Source: Aradus depressus (taxonomy: Eukaryota > Arthropoda > Insecta > Hemiptera > Aradidae). From it: a stretch of 64,000 nucleotides of DNA. Position 1 is the stretch's first letter. Each line of letters starts with the position of its first letter. The translations under genes were made by a program, and so were the position numbers. Of this stretch, positions 30,213 through 41,359 are shown piece after piece. The notes under the pieces are model-generated. The model searched no databases. It was not told where the DNA came from and worked only from the letters and a program-made list of their open reading frames with translations. The stretch covers positions 19,470,562 through 19,534,561 of the forward strand of contig OY759217.1 in the NCBI GenBank assembly GCA_963662175.1, written 5' to 3'.

Positions 30213-31265
30213 GTAAACAGAGCCGGGTGGAGGCCGAGACTGTGATAAATCAGCCTGCAGGCCAACTTGCCCTAAACCACGGCCCGTCCTCTAACCTAAC
30301 CTTCCTCGGCTCCACCATTACTCGGTAAAAGTTTTACCACTAATTCAAATTAAGAAAGTTTTTGAGATTTTTCCTAAATTTAGGCTCATTTTTTCTCAGA
30401 TCACCGCCTACTTGCTAAAAGCTTTGTACTAAGAGCCAAATGTTAGAAGGGAGGAATTGAATAACGAGTAATGGAAGAAGAGCCGGCGCGACCATAGAGG
30501 CGAACTGGACGGTCGCCTAAGGCGGCCAGTGTATAATCTGTAAGAGCTGAATAAAAGATCCTACATTCCACATTTGGACGAAATCGACCGAGTGGTTGGC
30601 GCGGGTGAGTGAAAGCATTTAATTTTTTTAAATTCTGAGAGTGGCAGTTAGGGATCGCGCTCCCCACCCCGCCTCTCTTCTCACGTCACTCTCCCGCTTC
30701 ACTCACCTCGTTGGTGAACCCTAAAATCATTGACAGGTAGTGATACATGAATATCTGAATATGAGAACAATGGTCCATGACCGTCGTCCAAAAAGAGAAA
30801 AATTAAGTTCAGAAATTTCAATGCTCAGAGGAACAACATTTTTTATATTAATACCCAATCTACTGATAATAGTGTACGCCTGCTTAGCGTTGCTGACGTC
30901 ATAAACAGCGTCTTCTTCTCTTTCTCAATTCTCATTCTGTATTCTCTCGCTTTAAAAAACCTACATTTCTTATTTCGCTTACCGCCTATTGACTCTACTT
31001 TGGAATCAAATGTAGTGATTTTCGATGTTTCTAACATAAAAAATAATGTTGAATTAGGAAATTAATATAAATAAAATAAACCAATAAATAAGACTGTTTG
31101 CACCTAAAATGTTGAGTTAGTTGAGAAATCTCATACAAATTAAATAATAATTAAATAATATTTAAAGGGTCAAAAAACCAAAAAATTAAAAAATCGCAAA
31201 AGAAGTTTCACTTCTGGCGTGCGTTCCAAGCACACTATTTTTTATAATACTAAAATGTTTAAATT
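30213..31265. other. spacer, GC-richer at 30450-30720
   Basis: The section with gccggcgcgaccatagaggc and gggatcgcgctccccacccc stands out in composition, but no intact frame or family was identified. Confidence 0.35.
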
Positions 31266-31267
31266 AT

Positions 31268-31390
31268 ATTACTTCTCCAGCTATACTATAACTATATAGG
31301 GGGAAGTTATGTAATATGTCAAGAATTTTATTATAATTTTAGACCTGAATTGTATATTTTCCGACCTCTGTTGTAGGTCTAATTGTATGT
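31268..31390 (+). repeat. Rep-A left end
   Basis: ttctccagctatac ... atagggggaagttatgtaat, then ttttccgacctctg. Confidence 0.7.
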
Positions 31391-31695
31391 CTCATACAAT
31401 AAAATACATCCATCATATAAAAAATGTTGAAATTTTTGGTTCTTGGTCATAAGAGAATAATGTAACATAAATTTTACAAATTTTCTTGTTTTAAATATTA
31501 ACAATTAAAGGATCCCTTTATATAAAATCAATTTAATTTTGATGTAAATATGTCCGAAAAAGTCAATTTTTTTTTTACCGGCATTAAATAATAAGTCTAA
31601 AAATGTCATATCTGGCAGGCATCACATCTCTTTGACCTCATTTGACATCTGACCCAATGATAGATTTTGTTGAAACTCAAGACGCAATTATTTTT

Positions 31696-31862
31696 TGAGG
31701 TCGCCGGTAACTCAGTGGTATGCGTGCATGCTTACTGATTAGGCTCAAGACTGCAGGTTCGAAACCCACCCGAGGCCGTCAGGTTTTTTATCTGGGAGGA
31801 TAAAAAAATCTTGAGCACGCTGTTCTTTGTATGTAACGTTAAGTGATGGACCCGAGCGTGTT
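31696..31862 (+). mobile_element. tSINE, left piece of a split copy
   Basis: Good A box (cggtaactcagtgg) and B box (ggttcgaaaccc). Stops at gatggacccgagc; the family continues at 32140. Confidence 0.82.
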
Positions 31863-32139
31863 TTGGGCTTATTTCCAGCTTCGTCAGAGATTGATCTGCG
31901 ACTATGAGTCAACTCTATGCAAGCACTACTAAGAATAAAAACTGCTGATCTCGAGAGCCGTAGATATAAGGTAATCGCCTACTTCGACAACCTCGTCACG
32001 ATGCACGCTCATAGTCATGCTGCTCCTCATCGTAGTACAGCCTCCCAGCGCGCCAAGGAGCGTCGCCAAGGAAATTAAGGTGAGGACAGCAACATATTAT
32101 TATTTCTATTAATGATAAATATACAATTAGGATAGGTCC
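31863..32139. other. insertion inside a tSINE
   Basis: About 277 bp, GC-richer, with no homology elsewhere in the window. It interrupts the element at the point where gtacgatgtcag should follow. Confidence 0.55.
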
Positions 32140-32302
32140 TTCCTTGTACGATGTCAGATACTCGTTAAAGACCTAGCCGAAGTGAATAAACCTAGGTAGG
32201 CAAAATTTAGGACTCCCACAATAGAATCGGGCTCATCGACGAAAGTGACGATATGACCTCGAAGTTAAAATCCCGGGCATGAGTCACAATAAAACTAACT
32301 AC
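32140..32302 (+). mobile_element. tSINE, right piece of the split copy
   Basis: ttgtacgatgtcagatactcg to gagtcacaataaaactaac. Confidence 0.82.
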
Positions 32303-32740
32303 CGATGACTGAAAGAAATAGCATTTGGAAAATCTAATTTGTATAAAAAGTGAGCAAAAAATAACATGTTGTAATACAGATTTTAATTTTTTTTAAATAC
32401 GCTAAATAAGAACGTACTTGAAAATGTTTTCCCTTATACCTAAAAGTCCCTTATTCTCCATCGAGGGGGCAGGAGAGAGCTTTACGAGGTAAAAAGAAAA
32501 GGCCATGAAAAAAGGGGCCCTTTCTTGGGTAAAAAAGAAATATTTCAAATAAAAGATCTTTTGTATGAGTTACTATACCCACTTCCAGGGGTATTAATCC
32601 ATCATACGGAGATTTACTCTGCCTATTTCTTCTATCATTTGGACTTCTTTTCATATCGTACAATTCATATAAAATTTAAATATTCTGTGGCGGCAGCACC
32701 GTCGCATTATTCGTTTGTATATATATTTTTATGATTAATC
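32303..32740. other. spacer with overlapping short open frames
   Basis: Frames on both strands at 32451-32734 (about 70 codons each) carry no recognised motif. Confidence 0.3.
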
Positions 32741-32741
32741 A

Positions 32742-32985
32742 GTTAGCCGGTAACTCTTATGGTCTACGATCAGATCGCTCTTTAGTCGCTCCGGTGAACA
32801 TGTCTGTCTATACTGTGGAAGCCGTAAATTTTGTCTACCCAGGTTTAGTTAAATACCATAATTGAGTACCCGACATCGCACGAACTCAGGGCCATCGCAT
32901 AACGTCCGATTCGATGGACGGAGTGCTCCAGGTTTTTCTTTACCTCCCAGAAAGGACCAAAGAGCCTCGGTCGAATTTCTAGGTA
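32742..32985 (-). mobile_element. old, diverged tSINE
   Basis: ttagccggtaactct (degraded tail side), acccgacatcgcac, catcgcataacgtccg, agcctcggtcgaattt. The most diverged long copy in the window. Confidence 0.7.
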
Positions 32986-32989
32986 ACTA

Positions 32990-33335
32990 AACCTGACAGA
33001 CAACAATTTAGACTCGCCCGTGACCGTTTTTGGAGGCCACCACCCGAGCAAGGCCAGTGCCCTTCTACCAACCCACCTCTACGACAAGGTCCATGACGTA
33101 GATTTTAATGCAGGCTACGCTGTCGCAAACGACGAGTTGAAGCTTCGAGTTTAGAGCTTATATGGTCTGGCGCATGATGAGGAGCTACGGCGCCATCTCA
33201 GTGCTACTGGATAGCCTTTCGCCCAGACATACCCGAGCATTCTCTTCGCTCCTTCGGCCTACTTTCGTGTGCACAATTGAGCATCTCGACCAACTAGCCG
33301 AGTTGTTGTACAGATAAAATTATATAGAGGAAGCC
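32990..33335 (+). pseudogene. GC-richer coding-like relic, unidentified
   Basis: A plus-strand frame reads LDSPVTVFGGHHPSKASALL, PTHLYDKVHDVDFNAGYAVA, NDELKLRV, then stops. Composition differs sharply from its surroundings. Could be part of a transposon or an old gene; no family recognised. Confidence 0.3.
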
Positions 33336-33553
33336 AATAGGTGATAAATTAAATAGTTCATAGCAATTAGAATATTGGTGACGTCAAAAAATGTCAACAC
33401 AATATTTTCATGATGTGCATATGTAAATCTAAATTAAATAACGTTTGCCATTCACAATGATTGCACAAAATATGGTTCAACGGATCCTAATTTGTATTAG
33501 TAAGCCGAATGATCGAGCCTGCAATGCTTCGGAAAGTTCAGATCTACCCTTAG

Positions 33554-33881
33554 TTAGGTGTTATGACTCATGCCTACGAGGTCATATCACTTACTTTCAG
33601 AGCGTTCTTTCGTCACTTTGGTGGACATGAGCCCTACTTTACTGTGTGAGTCCTAAACTTTGCCTACCCTACATTTTTATTCACTTAGGGTAAGGCTCTT
33701 TAACGAGTTCCTGACATCGTACAAGCTAGGGACCATCGCTTAACGTCCCATTCGAACGACGGCGTGATCAAGTTTTTATTACCTCCCAGATGAAATAAAC
33801 TTAGGGCCTCAGCCGCGTTTTGAACCCACGATCTTAAGGTTAGTAAGCAAGCACGCTTACCACTGAGCTACCGGCGCCCTC
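33554..33881 (-). mobile_element. tSINE with 12-bp target duplication
   Basis: ATCTACCCTTAG at 33542-33553 and 33882-33893. Short deletion in the tail-proximal region (atgcctacgaggtcat). Confidence 0.94.
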
Positions 33882-33945
33882 ATCTACCCTTAGAGACAAA
33901 AAAGGTTTGAAGCCCTGCTATACGCATAATTTATTTTGCTATGTT

Positions 33946-34261
33946 AGGTAAGGTTTTATGACTCATCCCCGGGCTTTAACTTCGAGGTCGCCTACTACCA
34001 GAGTCACTTTGGTGGACATGAGCCCGACTCTACTGCGGGAGTCTCAAATTTTGCCTACCCTAAATTTTTATTCATCTAGGGCAGGGGTCTTTAACGAGTA
34101 CCTGACATTGTACAGGCTCGGGACCATCCGAAGGACGGCGTGCTTAAAATAAACTTACCTCCCAGATAAAATAAACTAAGGGCCTCGGTCGGGGTTACGA
34201 ACCCACGTTCTTGAGCTCAGAAAGCAAGCATGCATTCCACTGAACTATATACTGGCGCCTC
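33946..34261 (-). mobile_element. tSINE with 12-bp target duplication
   Basis: TTTTGCTATGTT at 33934-33945 and 34262-34273. Same orientation as its neighbour 65 bp away. Confidence 0.94.
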
Positions 34262-34334
34262 TTTTGCTATGTTGTTTCAATTAATTCCCAATTATTAACT
34301 GAAAATACTACAAAAAAAAATCCTAAATTAAAAC

Positions 34335-34563
34335 TTCTGTGTTTAAAGTTTAGTATAATGTTGGTCTGGCTTGTGCCGAGCCAAACAGGGCAGGCGTATG
34401 TCATGAGTGGCCGTATGAGAGCGGTGTAGAGTAGTGTGGCACATTCATGTCGGAGTGTAGTGTTCTTGTTGTGAAGTGGATAGAGTGAGGAGAGTCTGGT
34501 GTAGGCATGTGTCAATTTGGAGTTAATGTGTTGGCCCCAGGTCAGTTTGGTATCCAGGAACAC
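34335..34563 (-). pseudogene. Jockey-like LINE reverse transcriptase fragment
   Basis: Minus strand reads FLDTKLTWGQHINSKLTHAY, TRLSSLYPLHNKNTTLRHEC, ATLLYTALIRPLMTYACPVW. This is the conserved block after the RT palm of Jockey-clade elements (LG--LD--LTW--H, L-Y---IRP-MTYA-PVW). Only about 76 residues remain; both ends are lost. Confidence 0.88.
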
Positions 34564-35020
34564 TCTTAAAATATATTAATAAATTAATTAAAAATTCACT
34601 TAAAATAATTATAGTGAAAAATGAAATTTTATACATATTCTTTCAACATGTTTTTAATTTAGTAAGTTTACAGCACAATATAATAAACAGATAGAGCAAT
34701 AAACGTGGCTTTAATAAATAAAGTTACAGCACTTTAATAACTTTCATAGCTCAGAAGCGATATTAAAAAAATAATAATCTGGTTGAGAGTAGTCCTCTAA
34801 ATAAAGAAATGTCAGGCTCACCTGTTGGATATTTCAACGAAATAGATTACAGAAACTTTTTCAATATAATAAACGACAGGATGTGAATTTATGGAATCAA
34901 TATGTGAGTTGATATATTTTTAAAGTATTGTCATTTGAAATAAAGCTAAGTACCTGTCACTGCTTATATGTTGAGAGCAAAGCCATAAAATATGTATTAT
35001 TACCTTTTTATTTTCTTATA
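34564..35020. other. AT-rich spacer
   Basis: No recognised feature. Confidence 0.4.
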
Positions 35021-35021
35021 C

Positions 35022-35235
35022 ACCACCTATATTATAAGAAAGCATTGTAATCGTGCGAAAATACGAGATCGAGTTTTGAACGGAATTACAGGTCCCTTCA
35101 ACATTTTCCCGATGATGTCTGGGGCTGTTTGTGTAGTGAGTATGTAAGCACTCTAACTTCAGAAATGATTGTAGCTATGAACTTGAAATTTGTAATGAAT
35201 ATATATAACTTAGATCTGATTTTATGACCCAAAGA
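35022..35235 (+). repeat. Rep-B, left half
   Basis: aagcattgtaatcgtgcgaa, gagttttgaacggaatta, ttgtagctatgaacttgaa, tagatctgatttt. Confidence 0.65.
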
Positions 35236-35314
35236 AAAATCTATTCAAATAAAAGTTGAAGAGAAAAATAAATATAAAACAAAAATGTATCAATATATAT
35301 AATATATAATAAAA

Positions 35315-36174
35315 GGTATCTCCGCTGCCGGCGCTGGCAACCAAAATACAGGCACCGCCGGCTCCTGAGGAAAATAAAGCGTGGCTGCCGGCAGTCTATA
35401 TCAGGAGAACCTCGACTAATTCACTAAAAGGACCGACGGGAGGGTCAAAATTGTATTTCTTCGGATACATCATGGATTTTTGAAATTCTTACTGTGGTTT
35501 GTTTACAGTTTTATGCTCTAATCCTAGATTATTTCATTCAATATTAAGTAAAAAATATAATACTTACAGACTGAACAAACATACAAAATAAAACGATATT
35601 TTTAATTTTTCTTACTATGATGTAAAAATATAGAGTATATAGAGGGCGCCGGTAGCTCAGTGGTATGCGTGCTTGTCTTCTGAGCTCAAGAACGTGGGTT
35701 CGTAACCCGACCGAGGCCCTTAGTTTATTTTATCTGGGAGATAAAATAAACTTAAGCACGCCGTCCTTCGGATGGGACGTTAAGCGATGGTCCTGAGCCT
35801 GTACGATGTCAGGTACTCGTTAAAGACCCCTGCCCTAGGTGAATAAAAATTTAGGGTAGGCAACATTTAGGACTCCCACAGTAGAATCGGGCTCATGTAC
35901 ACCAGAGTGACGAAAGAGCGCTCTGGTAGTAGGCAATATGACCTCGTAGTTAAAGCCCGGGCATGAATCATAAAACCTAACCTATAGAGTAGGTATATAG
36001 TAGGAAAGAAAAAATTTTAAGCGAACGTAAAAAAACATGTGCGGTCCTTAGCACTAATAATTGCCGATGTAATGAATTTTGTATGAGAATTCAGAGGTTC
36101 GATTTTTAGTCCATAAAGATGGTTTTAACGAGCAAATACATAACACGCCGGCGCCGACAGCGGAGGCATAGCCT
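35315..36174. mobile_element. hAT-like non-autonomous DNA transposon, hosting a tSINE
   Basis: Imperfect inverted ends (TCTCCGCTGCCGGCGCTGGC on the left; GCCGGCGCCGACAGCGGAGG on the right) and an 8-bp duplication TAATAAAA at 35307-35314 and 36175-36182. An 8-bp duplication is the hAT hallmark. About 515 bp remain without the tSINE and no transposase frame. Confidence 0.72.
35638..35982 (+). mobile_element. tSINE, near-consensus full copy
   Basis: Clean tRNA-like head with A box (TAGCTCAGTGG) and B box (gggttcgtaaccc), full body, tail CCTAACC. TATAGAGTA at 35629-35637 and 35983-35991 is the target duplication. Confidence 0.95.
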
Positions 36175-36182
36175 TAATAAAA

Positions 36183-36425
36183 TTGTGTAGACTCACTTCA
36201 TTCGGTCAGGATGCTATTTATTCATCTGTAAAAGAAAGTGGGACGAGGTAAGTAGACATAGAGACCTGCTTCTCAATGTGGACGTCATTCTACCAAATCT
36301 ATATTTAAGAGAAATTAAAAATAAATAATGGACCACATAATATTTTTAAGTACATCTGGATATAACTGGAGTAACTCCAGAATTAAAGTGTACTTATAAG
36401 TATATATACATATAGAGTCAATACA
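36183..36425. other. spacer with small palindromes
   Basis: CTGGAGTaACTCCAG at 36366-36380. No other feature. Confidence 0.4.
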
Positions 36426-36426
36426 G

Positions 36427-36463
36427 GTCCTGAAGAAAGCACACTCAGTGCCGAAAGCTTGAC
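36427..36463 (+). ncRNA. hammerhead-ribozyme-like motif, CTGAAGA subtype
   Basis: GTC, CTGAAGA (36430-36436), AA, stem GCAC/GTGC with loop ACTCA, C, GAAA (36453-36456), GCTT, GAC. GAC pairs fully with the GTC before the core. AGCT after GAA is self-complementary, as in hammerheads that work as dimers. Confidence 0.55.
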
Positions 36464-36945
36464 AGAAATTCTACGTTTGTTTTTATCGATCTGAAGGCCT
36501 GATCTCCTCCTTCCTCTGTAATTAGATAGGACGATGCGGAGCCTCAGACTGACGAACTCTCCAAACCATGGAATAAAGTTCTGGGAGGTATCGTCTGCTT
36601 AGGCAGTCAATTTAACACCAATTTTTTCGTTTTATTATGTATACGTGGGATCCAATAATTCCAATAATCTTAATTATTAAGAGTACTATCAATAGTCAGA
36701 AATTTTGTGTCTGTTCTGGGCATCGAAAAGCAGGATCTCTTCACTGTTTTAACGACAATACAAGGATGTATCTTCTTTGAATCGGTATTCCCTAAATTTT
36801 TATTTATGTGCCTCCAGAAGAAGAGGGGAGGTTATTAGGAAGGGTTGACAACCTAAAACCTCTGGAGAAGATATTAAATCGATTATTGCGAGTAATTTTG
36901 AATACCGGGAACAAAGATCAAAAACATTAATTCTTAAATTTACCC
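36464..36945. other. spacer
   Basis: Some GC-richer text at 36480-36600. No recognised gene or repeat. Confidence 0.35.
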
Positions 36946-36950
36946 TTTTT

Positions 36951-37135
36951 TATGAAATATTGTTTATTTCACAAAAATGTTATGCCGACTTCAGTATTAC
37001 AGAACCATCAGGTTTTCTTATAAGTTCTCATAACAAAACCTGACGATGAATGTCAAAACAGGTAATATACGAGTACCATGTATTCAATTTTTGTGAAATG
37101 GATAATATTTCAAAAATAACTTTGTTTTATTTATG
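36951..37135. repeat. inverted pair of Rep-C ends
   Basis: aatattgtttatttcacaa / aaatgtt and caggttttcttataagttc on one side face gaacaaaacctgacgatg-like text and ttttgtgaaatggataatat on the other. The right arm carries CTGACGA-T with a degraded GAAA (AAAA). Confidence 0.6.
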
Positions 37136-37599
37136 TAACAACAATAAAATTTTAATACATCACAAAATTACCTAAATTTTTAGGCGCAGCAGAAGTGTAG
37201 ATGCAGTTGCGTTTACCTGTTAACAAATTAATAGCAATTAGTAACAAATTGTGTTATCCTCTTATTTTGTATGTTGGTATAATTATTATTATTAAATATT
37301 TTTATTGAAAATTAATTGAATATTATGACTAAATATAAGGGAGATAAAAAGTAGATTAGAGATGGAAAGGTGAACACGTGTAGCGGGGGTTGAGGTGAGG
37401 CTGATCAGACGAGAGAGCGGGCCCTCTTCTCCATCATTCCTCATCCTCTCGTCTTTTTCGCTCTCAATAATACATAATAAAACCTCACTACGACTATATG
37501 TGACATGGGTGGAAAAATATTCGTGTATTTAACAAAATGATTACTGATAGCACGAGAACATTAATAAAATTAAAAAACTTGAGAGACCGACTCCTAGTA
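37136..37599. other. AT-rich spacer
   Basis: Small inverted words gacgagag / ctctcgtc near 37405-37452. No gene. Confidence 0.35.
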
Positions 37600-37870
37600 A
37601 AAGGCCATTTTAATATTCAATGTTAGAAAAAATAGTGCAATTAGTGAGACTTGGAGCTAAACTCTGTCTCAATGCACTTCTGACAACACGTTACTATATG
37701 ACTCCAGGAGCTATATGGCAAAAAATACCTAATAGTTCTCTAGTGCTAATATTTTCATTAGCGAGGCACATTTTGTTACAGTGACACAAAATTCCTGTTA
37801 CGCATATAAAAGGGTATCCATTTTGTGTACGTAGAATATATAAGTTGCATTTATATATATTCTAGATATA
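37600..37870 (+). repeat. Rep-F copy 1, LTR- or promoter-like
   Basis: Shares with 44210-44560: gacttggagctaaact, aatgcacttctgacaac, ggagctatatgg, acctaatagttctct, attttgttacagtgac. A TATA box TATAAAAG at 37805-37812 is conserved in both. An LTR promoter is possible but no LTR termini were confirmed. Confidence 0.6.
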
Positions 37871-38360
37871 TATATTGTGATGATCTTTGCCTCATATAAT
37901 AGATTGAAGCTTTACCCGGCATCCTACACCATAAATTGAGATGACCTTGCTTGGGTCTTTTAAACTTTTATTAATTACTATGAAAATGATTTTACTTTTG
38001 GGGTTAACATGCGTACTCAGAAGGTGAACTAGGCTATAGAGAATTTAGAGAACAATTTATAAGACAACATACATTTATTAACACAATTATTGACATATAT
38101 TAGTGAGGCGTCCCTCCATAATCGCACATCTGAAATAAAATATCTATAAAACATGAAATAATTTATATAGACTTAAATGTTCTGGTAACTCCCGCAACAT
38201 GAAGGTGTCTATTGATGATCAGCCAGCCATTCGTCTCGATGTCGGAGAAAAATGTAAAATAAATGATTCCGTTACCTTGAAAGTCTTCTTTATTCTAACC
38301 ACACTCAAGCCTGTGGTTTCTCCTCCAGGATCCACAAAGATTGAGGAACTTCCAGTCCCT
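37871..38360. other. spacer
   Basis: No recognised feature up to the minisatellite. Confidence 0.35.
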
Positions 38361-38364
38361 TCGA

Positions 38365-38620
38365 AGTAGGCAGCAGGGATGATCTCCCTCTAACAGCAAA
38401 ATGAGAGTCTTCGGTCTCCTACGTCCGCTCAAACAGGAGTCTCCTTCCTCCTACAGCTCAGCCAGGAATGTCCTCTCCCTCAACAGCTCAACTCTGAATA
38501 ACTGTCCAGCTCAACAGCTGAACTCGGAATGACTACCTCCTCCGGTAGCTGAATGAAGACTGTCTACCTCAACAGCTCAACGAGCAATGTCTACCTCCTC
38601 TGACACTTTAGCGAGGAACC
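38365..38620. repeat. minisatellite, ~30-bp units, about 8 copies
   Basis: Imperfect units on the pattern acagctcaac-nnn-gaatgnctacctcctc; the clearest starts are near 38453, 38482, 38513 and 38571. Less AT-rich than its surroundings. A ten-codon period suggests a former coding repeat, but stops occur in the frames read. Confidence 0.7.
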
Positions 38621-38699
38621 CTTGAATTTCCATCCCCTCCACTTTATGTATCTTCCTACTAGTGCGCTTCTCGTGGTTGCTCTCATAACTATAATTACC

Positions 38700-39049
38700 A
38701 ATCGTTCTGTGATATGCAATATATCACAATATATTTTTTAAATATATATGATGATGTGATATATTGTAGCATGCCTACCTTATAGACAGTATATAATGCT
38801 CAGAACTAGCGATGCTGCAGAGAATCGCGATCGCTAGGAGTAAAATATGGCTTGTGAGGTGTTGAACGAAAGAGAATTGCATTCGGAAGAACATGCTCGA
38901 AACCAGCGATGGCTGTGAGGGAAACGCAATCGCTGGGAGCAGAAACAAAGAACAATGGAGATGGGGAGTAGAAAGGAAGCCAGGATAATTGTCGGCATCC
39001 TGTGTGGTAATTATATTGTCGGCTCAGTTTTTCACATAACTCTAATTAA
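38700..39049 (+). other. unique segment with paired AGCGAT motifs
   Basis: agcgatgctgcagagaat / cgcgatcgctaggag and agcgatggctgtgaggg / aaacgcaatcgctgggag are two imperfect copies, each a weak inverted repeat of GCGAT/ATCGC. Also tgtgatatgcaatatatcaca near 38708. Confidence 0.4.
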
Positions 39050-39516
39050 TATCCGCTGGGATTCACAGCTTGACATCCGCAGGCAATCACAGAAGTGGTC
39101 ACCGGTGATTGGCTGAGGATGGGGTGGGCGGAGACTGACGACCAATGAGACATCAGGATCATCCCCACTCTTCACTCTTAGCTCTTCAACAGATTATTCA
39201 ACTATTATTATTCTCTACGCTCTGGTGCCAACATTACTCTTCTCTTCGCTCTTGTGCCAACAGTTCACCACGTTACTATTATATTTGACAGTGAGTTTCA
39301 GTATGTGATTGTAGATTCTTGGTTCACGTCTCGAATGATCAACACGTATAGTTTATATTTGACAGTGAGTTTGAATATGTGAATTGAGTAGTGTTCGTTC
39401 ATGTTTTGGGCCATTCAGGCGAGTGAGATACATTTTGATTTCGGACGCACATAAACTCAGTGAACAATCTAAATTCTATTGTGGCCTCCAGGCAGACCTA
39501 CAAGGACTAGGTGAGT
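39050..39516 (+). promoter_or_regulatory. promoter-like segment with possible untranslated first exon
   Basis: Inverted CCAAT box ATTGG (39108-39112), GC box GGGCGG (39126-39131) and CCAAT (39142-39146) within 40 bp, followed by GC-moderate sequence and a consensus splice donor AG|GTGAGT at 39509-39516. A 19-bp phrase tatatttgacagtgagttt is repeated (39280, 39354). Could be the start of a host transcript or an LTR; no coding start is visible. Confidence 0.35.
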
Positions 39517-39962
39517 AGATGGGGTCGGAGGGATGTACATCAAGGATGACCACATCGCCACCTGCAGGGATCAGTATCGAGGTACCTCGTAATTAACGTA
39601 GAAAGTCCTTCAGACAAATGGCCAATTTATATTCAATTGTTTTTTCTTTTATAAATATGATATTTTCTTCTAAAATAAATATGTTACTGTTCTAGGGTTT
39701 GAGTTGTCCATTCTATTTCCCCCCTCCCATTCTTCTTCTGGTTGACAGCAATAATTAATTATTGTTAATTACTGATGTCAACCCACAGTTAGAAACTTGT
39801 ACCCGTCCTTCTCGTGGGAGTGCATTTGGCTATCCAGGTATTGTTTTTTATTAAAGTCGCGATGTAAAAAATACTCAATTTTAATTATTTTTCCGATATA
39901 ATTTTATATTCACTATTTACGTAAAAATGCACTCACGCAAGGAGGAGAGATGGTATAATATA
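39517..39962. other. spacer
   Basis: No gene recognised. Confidence 0.35.
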
Positions 39963-40372
39963 TATTCCCGGACAAAATTAAAGGATCACTTCAATTTTTG
40001 CAATTTTAATGGGTTTGTTGTGTTTACTTCTCTCACGAGTGTTTGCTATGAACTTCTTGCTTTAAGAGTGGAAAACATACCGGAAGAAGTAATACAAAAT
40101 GTAATCAGGGAAATGCACAGAAGAATCATTCAAGCAGTTACTAAATTTTTTTGAAACTTTGAGTGGTTTTATGAAATTTTTCTTTGTAACTTTTCAGTTT
40201 TTTGTTTAACTTTTTCCATAATTCAAAAAAATAAAGAATTTTACTTTTTCTGTTGATTTTTAATTTCCTTTATCAATGTCACAAATAATAATATCTTCAT
40301 GTTTTTAACCGATGTCACAAACCCATTAAAATTGCAAAAATTTAAGTGATGCTTTCATTTTGTCCGGGAGTG
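39963..40372 (+). mobile_element. Tc1/mariner deletion derivative
   Basis: Inverted ends of about 55 bp: ttcccggacaaaattaaagg ... ttttgcaattttaatgggtt at the left, and its complement ending ttttgtccgggagtg at the right. Between them the frame to 40154 reads VENIPEEVIQNVIREMHRRI, then IQAVTKFF and stop. This is the C-terminal pattern of Tc1-like transposases (I-P-E-IQ-LI-SM-RR-QAV). Most of the transposase and the catalytic DDE/D region are deleted. An AATAAA follows the stop. Confidence 0.8.
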
Positions 40373-40755
40373 AACGGCGCTCTCTTATTTGACCTGATGA
40401 ACTAATCTACGTCCTTTCGGAAATTCAGAGTGAATAAATATAACAGATTATTTTTATACACATAATAAGTATATAGATTATGGTGAAGTGGTATGTTATG
40501 GACAGTCGTATGGAGAAATGGAGAAGAGGTCTACCGAAGTGGTGTGTCGGGCTGGAACGGTTTTCGATAAGGCTAATGGCCAGAGATGTGCCAAGACGGG
40601 CCCTACTCCGAGTATTGAATATGGGTTAGACAAGGGGTTTGGTCAAAGGGCCGACCTCTTCACAGGCCCTTCACTCCCATCTTAACCATCCATCTGTAGA
40701 CTGATAACCAAAAATGATAGGTCCCTGAGGAATATGATGAGCAACTTTTTTTTTT
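40373..40755. other. spacer
   Basis: An open frame at 40488-40685 has no recognisable motif and lies in GC-richer text. Confidence 0.3.
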
Positions 40756-40759
40756 GTTA

Positions 40760-41342
40760 CTTCCGCAGCTACATGAAGTATAGGAAGCCCGAGTAACGAG
40801 CCCTTAGGTCATATTGCCAACTACCAGAGGGACCATCCCTTAAAGTCCCATCCGAAGGACGACATGCTTCCGTTTGTTTCACATACCAAATAAAATAAAC
40901 GGTTTTTCGGGTAATTGGATCGCATTAGGGGTGAGCATCTATGGCCGATGGTTGAAATGCATCATAAGACGCTCTGATTTCAAAAATGAAAAAAAAGTCT
41001 TATCTGCCTGTGAACACAATAATTTGATTTAATGGATGTATTGACATGAAACTTTATATTTACATTCAAACCCCATAAGGAACACACCTACCAAATTTCC
41101 GGTAATTAGCCGAAGAGTAGGGGATATCAGAGAAGGAGGTTCGAATGAAAAACCCTAATAACTGTTGAAGTAATGAATGTATTTACACAAAATGTAGTGA
41201 GGATTCAGAAGCTCATATATAATTCAACTACTGATTTTTAGCCAAAAGTTCAATTGGATTTAGAGGGAGAGCGAAAGATTAATTGATTAATCCATCCTGG
41301 GGAAGTACATTGCTGGTGAATCACCGACAACTTTTTTTTAGA
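40760..41342 (+). repeat. Rep-A with both ends, interrupted by a tSINE
   Basis: Left end acttccgcagctacatgaag / tataggaag, modules (ggatgtattgacatgaaact; ctgttgaagtaatgaatgta), right end ttgctggtgaatcaccgac and a T run. Confidence 0.82.
40799..40905 (-). mobile_element. tSINE fragment nested in Rep-A
   Basis: cccttaggtcatattgccaa joins ggaccatcccttaaagtccc and ccgaaggacg. Internal deletion; no head. Confidence 0.7.
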
Positions 41343-41359
41343 AAATTGCTCGTTTTACT

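Noticed and set aside
32451..32734. pair of ~70-codon frames on opposite strands
   Set aside because: No recognisable domain and overlapping on both strands; not supportable as genes.
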